DNA from: an uncultured Variovorax sp.
GTDB taxonomy: Bacteria; Pseudomonadota; Gammaproteobacteria; Burkholderiales; Burkholderiaceae_C
Direction of reading: 5' to 3'
NCBI GenBank assembly: GCA_903872875.1
Contig: CAIQMJ010001302.1
Coordinates: 1-9,275, forward strand
Length of the DNA: 9,275 nucleotides
Shown: in pieces, positions 5,782 to 9,275 of the stretch
How the letters are laid out: each line of letters opens with the position of its first letter
Numbering within the stretch: the first letter of the stretch is position 1
Notes under the pieces: model-generated
The model's input: the letters and a program-made list of their open reading frames with translations, nothing else
The model's database searches: none
What the model was told of the DNA's origin: nothing
Program-made: the position numbers and the translations under genes

Positions 5782-6594
5782 ATGCAGTTCTATTTCCTGC
5801 TGGCCGCATGCGGATGCATGGCCGGCGTCACCACGGTGTTGTTCGGCTTCGGCGGCGGCTTCGTCGTCGTGCCGGTGCTCTATCGGCTGCTGTCTGGCGT
5901 CCACGGCAGGGACAGCGTGATCGGCCAGTCCGCCATGCAGATCGCCGTCGCGACATCGACCGGCGTCATGATCTTCAGCGCCCTGCTCGCCACGCTGCGG
6001 CATCAGCGTGCGGGCACGCTGGACTGGACGCAGATCAGGCCGCTGCTCGGGCCCATCGGCATCGGCTCGGTATCGGGTGCGATCGTCGCGACTGCCGTGC
6101 CCGGCGACTGGCTGCGATGGGCGTTTGCACTCTATCTGGCGCTGACGATCGTCGACTGCGGATTGCGACCGGGTTTCCTGTCGAAGCCGGCGCCGGGAGG
6201 GCCGCCATCGCGTGTGCGCACTGCCTTCTCGGGCATCGTCGTGGGTGCCGTGGCCGCCTTCCTTGGCGTGGGCGGCAGCGTGATGACGGTGCCGCTCATG
6301 CGTCGGCGCGGCATCGGGATGACCCGCGCCACTGCCATGGCCAATCCACTCTCTTTGCCGGTGGCGCTGGCCGGAACCACCACCTACGCGGCATTGGCCT
6401 CGGGCTCGGCGCCGCCGCTGGGCGACTGGCATGTGGGCCATGTCGATGTGCGGGCCTGGGTCGCGCTGGTGGCCGGCTCGTGGATCGGGATTCGCGCGGC
6501 CACGCCATGGATCGGCACGATTCCCGACCGCATCCATGCGAAGGTCTATCTGGGGCTGCTGACGGCCGTCCTGCTGGCGATGGTGGTCCGTTGA
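5782..6594 (+). CDS. TauE/SafE-family membrane permease (sulfite exporter-like)
   Basis: Integral inner-membrane protein of the TauE/SafE/DUF81 family, 270 aa. Members move small anions or sulfur compounds such as sulfite or sulfoacetate, but many are uncharacterised. The sequence has the duplicated family architecture: GFGGGFVVVPVL at 22-33 and GVGGSVMTVPLM at 162-173 are equivalent motifs in the two halves. I count about eight hydrophobic segments, including 4-20, 53-71, 88-106, 113-127, 149-164, 191-206, 225-240 and 256-269. The start is the ATG at 5782, which places the first membrane span directly at the N-terminus and has AAGGG seven bases upstream. A longer frame from 5626 would overlap the divergent regulator and lacks membrane character. 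The divergent NimR-like regulator suggests ligand-induced expression. Substrate unknown. Confidence 0.88.
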   Translation: MQFYFLLAACGCMAGVTTVLFGFGGGFVVVPVLYRLLSGVHGRDSVIGQSAMQIAVATSTGVMIFSALLATLRHQRAGTLDWTQIRPLLGPIGIGSVSGAIVATAVPGDWLRWAFALYLALTIVDCGLRPGFLSKPAPGGPPSRVRTAFSGIVVGAVAAFLGVGGSVMTVPLMRRRGIGMTRATAMANPLSLPVALAGTTTYAALASGSAPPLGDWHVGHVDVRAWVALVAGSWIGIRAATPWIGTIPDRIHAKVYLGLLTAVLLAMVVR

Positions 6595-6604
6595 CCGCGC
6601 TCGC

Positions 6605-6621
6605 CCTGCGTTCGCGCGCAG
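6605..6621. terminator. Weak terminator-like hairpin between convergent genes
   Basis: CTGCG-TTCGCG-CGCAG at 6606-6621 can pair as a 5-bp stem between the ends of the permease and the serine hydrolase. There is no T-run on either strand, so it is not a proper intrinsic terminator and may be chance in GC-rich DNA. Confidence 0.15.
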
Positions 6622-8166
6622 CTACTGCGCAATCCGGCCCTGGACCTGCGTCCTGAACCCGCGGTTGTTCTCGAATGCCACATTCACGGTCACGCCATCG
6701 AAGCGAAGCGTGTAGACCGACACATCGCCATCGCTCAACGCGCGCGAGATGATCCGGAAGCTCTGCGCATCCAGCCAGTCGCCTTTGGTCGCGACGGGGG
6801 CGCCACCGCCCGTGACACGGAAGTAGCCGTCGAGGCCGATGCGACCCATGACCGGCTTGCCCGGCGCGCCGGAGCGATCGCTGGTGACGAGCTCGTATGT
6901 GGCGTCCTCGGCCCCCAGGTCGAGCACGAGGCTCCTCACGCCCAGCGTGTTGCGGTCGAACTGCCAGGTCTTGCGCGAGACGCCGGCAGCCAGTGCGGGC
7001 GCAGGCGCCACCGGGCTTGCCTTCTCCACGGCCGCGTCGCGGATGCGTTCTGTCAGCAGGGCCCTCGCATTGCCGTCTTCCGGCAAGGGCCGGGGCGACC
7101 GCACCGAGGCCGTGAGCCTGTCGATCAGTGCGACCATCGGGTAGTGGCGGCGACCCGTGACCACTGCAACGATGTCGACGTCGGGCAGCACGATGATGAG
7201 TTGCCGGTTGAACCCCACCATCATGTAGGCGCGCTTGGCCGGAACCGTCCACCATCCGTTGGCATAGCGAAAGACCGGCGCGACCCCGAAGCCCATGTCG
7301 ACGGACGCCTTGAACACCTGGTCGACCCAGGCTGCGGGGAGCAGCTGGCGTCCATCCCACTGGCCGTTGCGCAGGTAGAGATAGCCGATCTTCGCCATGT
7401 CGCGCGGATGCAGGTAGAGGCCCCAGCCGCCGATCTCGATGCCCTGTGGGTCCCTGTTCCATCGAACGTCCTGGATGCCCAGCGGCCCGAACAGCCGCTT
7501 CTGCGCGTAGGCGAGCGTGCTGCCGCCGGTCTTCTTCGCCAGGATGGCCGACAGGAGATGCGGGTTGCCGCTGTTGTAGTTGAAGTCGGCGCCGGGCGCC
7601 GCTGCCATGGGCCGGTCCAGGACGAAGCCCTGCCAGTCGCTGCTGCGGCCCATCTGCAGCATGGTTTCCGGCACGGAGTCGTCGAGCTTTTCCTTCCAGT
7701 CGAAGCCGGAGGTCATGTCGAGCAGATGGCCGAGGGTCAGCGCCTTCTTCGACGCATCGAGGTTCGCGATGCCGCGGTCCGGGAAGAAATCGAGCACCGG
7801 CTGTTCGCGCGAAGCCAGCAAGCCGTCCTGGATCGCCATGCCCGTGAGCGTGCCGACGACGCCCTTGGTCGTCGAGTTCACGGCATGCTTGAGGTCTGCG
7901 CGGAACGGCGCGTAGTAGGCGTCGGCGACCAGCCTGCCATGGCGGGTGACGAGCAGGCTGTCCATGGCGTTCGCCCGGCCGAATTCGACGAGCTCCGCGA
8001 GCGCCGCCGAGTCCATGCCCTGCGCCTCCGGCGTGCTCTCCGTCCAGGCGGCGGTTGGCCAGACGACGGGCTCTTCGGCTTTCGCGCCCGGCCATGCCAG
8101 AGCGGCCATCCATGCGCAGACTGCAGACTGTGCGATTGACCGTGTTCTCCGTCCCATGCGCATCAT
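6622..8166 (-). CDS. Secreted serine hydrolase of the beta-lactamase / class C esterase fold
   Basis: 514-aa exported hydrolase of the beta-lactamase-related family (PF00144 type: class C beta-lactamases, DD-peptidases, family VIII esterases, 6-aminohexanoate-dimer hydrolases). Counting from the ATG at 8166, a signal peptide covers 1-30 (cleavage after AKA). The active-site SxxK is NSTTKG, with nucleophile Ser98 and Lys101. The second motif is FNYNSGN, with Tyr197; it reads Tyr-Asn-Ser and not the Tyr-x-Asn of class C lactamases, which points to an esterase or amide hydrolase. LTLGHLLDMTSGFDW at 143-157, GGWGLYLHPRDMAKIGYLYL at 246-265 and VGFNRQLIIVLPDVD at 317-331 are family hallmarks; I find no KTG box. 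Residues from about 390 form an extra beta-rich C-terminal domain. ATGs at 8163 and 8157 are alternative starts; a frame extending to 8253 adds Arg-rich residues ahead of the signal peptide and is rejected. It diverges from an unknown membrane protein. Substrate unknown; antibiotic resistance should not be inferred. Confidence 0.88.
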   Translation of the reverse strand: MMRMGRRTRSIAQSAVCAWMAALAWPGAKAEEPVVWPTAAWTESTPEAQGMDSAALAELVEFGRANAMDSLLVTRHGRLVADAYYAPFRADLKHAVNSTTKGVVGTLTGMAIQDGLLASREQPVLDFFPDRGIANLDASKKALTLGHLLDMTSGFDWKEKLDDSVPETMLQMGRSSDWQGFVLDRPMAAAPGADFNYNSGNPHLLSAILAKKTGGSTLAYAQKRLFGPLGIQDVRWNRDPQGIEIGGWGLYLHPRDMAKIGYLYLRNGQWDGRQLLPAAWVDQVFKASVDMGFGVAPVFRYANGWWTVPAKRAYMMVGFNRQLIIVLPDVDIVAVVTGRRHYPMVALIDRLTASVRSPRPLPEDGNARALLTERIRDAAVEKASPVAPAPALAAGVSRKTWQFDRNTLGVRSLVLDLGAEDATYELVTSDRSGAPGKPVMGRIGLDGYFRVTGGGAPVATKGDWLDAQSFRIISRALSDGDVSVYTLRFDGVTVNVAFENNRGFRTQVQGRIAQ

Positions 8167-8195
8167 CGACCCCCGAGTTGATTGCCGGGGATGAT
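8161..8195 (-). promoter_or_regulatory. Potential hairpin occluding the serine-hydrolase start codon
   Basis: On the minus-strand transcript, AUCAUCCCCG (8195-8186) can pair with a right arm (8175-8162) made of CGGGG and GAUGAU, interrupted by a few unpaired bases around GUC. The loop is 10 nt. The right arm carries both the G-rich element upstream of the start (8174-8170) and the ATG at 8166. Folding would therefore hide the start region. Seen directly as an inverted repeat; a regulatory role is inference. Confidence 0.35.
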
Positions 8196-8247
8196 AGGGA
8201 CTCCGGGCTCGGCCAGCGCACCGGATTCGTATGGCACGATCGAACGC

Positions 8248-8808
8248 ATGCACGCGCCGTCACGCCGAATTCCCTACCGCACCTGGCCGGGCGCGCTCGC
8301 GGTTCTCGCGGCGATCGGCATCTATGTCGGCGCGCTGACATTCTGGGACAAGCACACGCCGGGCAGCCGGACGCTGGTTGCCGGGCAGACCTTGACGCTC
8401 GGACCCGCCCGCTTCGTGCCGGCAGCCGGCTGGGAAATGGACGTGGCCCGTTCGAAAGCCGGCAGGTCACTGATGCTGTTCAAGGGCAGTCACACGTTCC
8501 TTGTCACGACAGGGCCATGGGCCGGCGGGCCGGACGGGCCGATGCTGCGGCAGCAGCGGCTCATGGAGCGCGGCCAGGGCCTGCGCATCGACGGCGACGT
8601 GTCGGACTTCGTCAACGGCTGGGGCATGCAGGGCAAGACCTTCTCTTATTACGGCCCGACGCTGGCGGGACGCTTCTGGCAGGTGGTCGACCTGCAGCGG
8701 CAGGCGCTGCTGCAGGTCAACTTCTACGGCGCGAACGATGGCCTGAACGACGCGTTGATCGACGCCCGCACCATGCTGGAGTCGATGGACATGGGAGCGC
8801 CGCCGTGA
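8248..8808 (+). CDS. Single-pass membrane-anchored protein of unknown function, coupled to a PrsW-family gene
   Basis: 186-aa protein I do not recognise. It has a short basic N-terminus (SRRIPYRTW), one hydrophobic segment at about 14-31 (GALAVLAAIGIYVGAL), and a predicted periplasmic domain of about 150 residues without cysteines. That domain begins with LVAGQTLTLGPARFVPAAGWEMD at about 43-65 and contains RSLMLFKGSHTFLVTTGPW, a GWGMQGKTFSYYGP stretch at 124-137 and FWQVVDLQRQALLQVNFYG at 143-161, which reads as a beta-rich fold ending in a helix. The ATG at 8248 is preferred; the frame is open to 8182 but that would overlap the divergent hydrolase promoter. No good ribosome-binding site is visible. 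The TGA stop overlaps the GTG start of the next gene (GTGA, 8805-8808), so the two are almost certainly co-translated. Function unknown; association with the downstream PrsW-family protein is the main clue. Confidence 0.75.
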   Translation: MHAPSRRIPYRTWPGALAVLAAIGIYVGALTFWDKHTPGSRTLVAGQTLTLGPARFVPAAGWEMDVARSKAGRSLMLFKGSHTFLVTTGPWAGGPDGPMLRQQRLMERGQGLRIDGDVSDFVNGWGMQGKTFSYYGPTLAGRFWQVVDLQRQALLQVNFYGANDGLNDALIDARTMLESMDMGAPP

Positions 8809-9275
8809 ACCCGATCGCGCTCGAGAATGACGGCGACGATGCGTGGCCGGTCGGCACCGACTCCTTCTTCCAGCCCCATCGCGCCGCCTTCTGGCTGCTG
8901 GCTGCGCTGATCGTCAACGGGTTGTTCTACATCGTCCAGACCTTCTCCATGGGGTTCCGCGTGGTGCCCGTCACTGCGTTCCTCGGACTGCTGGTCTGGG
9001 GCATCTACACGCTGGCCTTTTTTCTCGTCTTCCGCACGCTCGACCTGCTGGAGCAGCATCCGCCGGAAGCCTACCTCCTTGCCTTTGCATGGGGCGGCCT
9101 CGGCGCGGTCTACTTCGCGGCGCCGGCGAACGCCGCCATACAGAGCCTGTGCGCCAAGCTGGTGTCGCCGGAGTTCGTGGCCGTTTGGGGACCGGCGATC
9201 GCGGGACCGATCACCGAGGAGTTCCTGAAGCTTGCCGGCGTCATCCTGGTGATCCTGGTCGCGCGCAACCAGTTC
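8805..9275 (+). CDS. PrsW-family putative intramembrane metalloprotease (partial, C-terminus outside window)
   Basis: N-terminal 157 residues of a polytopic membrane protein of the PrsW family (glutamic-type intramembrane proteases related to the enzyme that cleaves the anti-sigma factor RsiW in Bacillus). It begins at a GTG inside the stop codon of the preceding gene. An acidic cytoplasmic-looking N-terminus (residues 6-20) precedes hydrophobic segments at about 27-45, 53-77, 90-107 and 140-154. The signature GPITEEFLK is at 134-142, with Glu138, Glu139 and Lys142 forming the EExxK motif that the family needs for activity. AFAWGGLGAVYFAAPANA at 93-110 is also typical. The remaining His/Asp-containing segments lie beyond the window. 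Its coupling with the unknown anchored protein suggests a partner, substrate or modulator. Whether this is a protease or an inactive homologue cannot be told from the fragment. Confidence 0.82.
   Translation, partial: MNPIALENDGDDAWPVGTDSFFQPHRAAFWLLAALIVNGLFYIVQTFSMGFRVVPVTAFLGLLVWGIYTLAFFLVFRTLDLLEQHPPEAYLLAFAWGGLGAVYFAAPANAAIQSLCAKLVSPEFVAVWGPAIAGPITEEFLKLAGVILVILVARNQF

Noticed and set aside
5524..6537. Minus-strand open frame (337 codons) antisense to the permease
   Set aside because: Low-complexity Arg/His/Asp-rich shadow; the opposite strand carries clear membrane spans and duplicated family motifs.
7144..8139. Plus-strand open frame (331 codons) antisense to the serine hydrolase
   Set aside because: No domain, and the opposite strand has SxxK and other hydrolase motifs.
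6296..8470. Minus-strand open frame of 724 codons overlapping the serine hydrolase and the permease end
   Set aside because: It is a different frame of the serine hydrolase locus, spans two intergenic regions, and is Arg/Ala/Gly-rich without motifs.

Overview
This is a GC-rich, tightly packed chromosomal window. The gene content (a family-3 amino-acid binding protein, two AraC regulators, RidA, a TauE/SafE permease, secreted hydrolases), the GC-biased third codon positions and the long spurious antisense frames all suggest a Burkholderiales-type betaproteobacterium, possibly Comamonadaceae/Variovorax-like. That placement is an inference from style, not from a marker gene. I see no rRNA, tRNA, CRISPR array, insertion sequence or phage gene.

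Layout, left to right. (1) 1-446, minus: N-terminal part of a periplasmic solute-binding protein of an amino-acid-type ABC transporter. It diverges from (2) an AraC-family regulator ending at 1451. (3) 1473-4150, minus: a secreted M20 metallo-hydrolase followed by a class V PLP-dependent enzyme, overlapping by a GTGA junction. (4) 4433-4891, plus: a RidA-family protein diverging from that pair. (5) 4917-5681, minus: a second AraC regulator with an N-terminal cupin, divergent from (6) a TauE/SafE-type permease at 5782-6594. (7) 6622-8166, minus: a secreted serine hydrolase of the beta-lactamase/esterase fold. (8) 8248-9275, plus: a single-pass membrane protein of unknown family overlapping, again by GTGA, a PrsW-family membrane protein cut by the window end. 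This last gene starts with GTG and runs off the edge.

How the genes may work together. The left half looks like a nitrogen or amino-acid scavenging neighbourhood: uptake protein, regulator, exported amidase/peptidase, PLP enzyme, and an enamine/imine deaminase that could handle reactive products of PLP chemistry. The centre is a regulator-transporter pair, with a short inverted repeat between the two genes that could be the operator. The right end is envelope-related: an exported serine hydrolase diverging from an unknown anchored protein coupled to a putative intramembrane protease.

No clearly new multi-gene system stands out. The points most worth a second look are the unknown membrane protein/PrsW pair, a potential hairpin that buries the start codon of the serine hydrolase, a hairpin over the ribosome-binding site of the permease, and candidate operators in the divergent intergenic regions. 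All three convergent gene junctions are only 21-27 bp long and none has a convincing intrinsic terminator.
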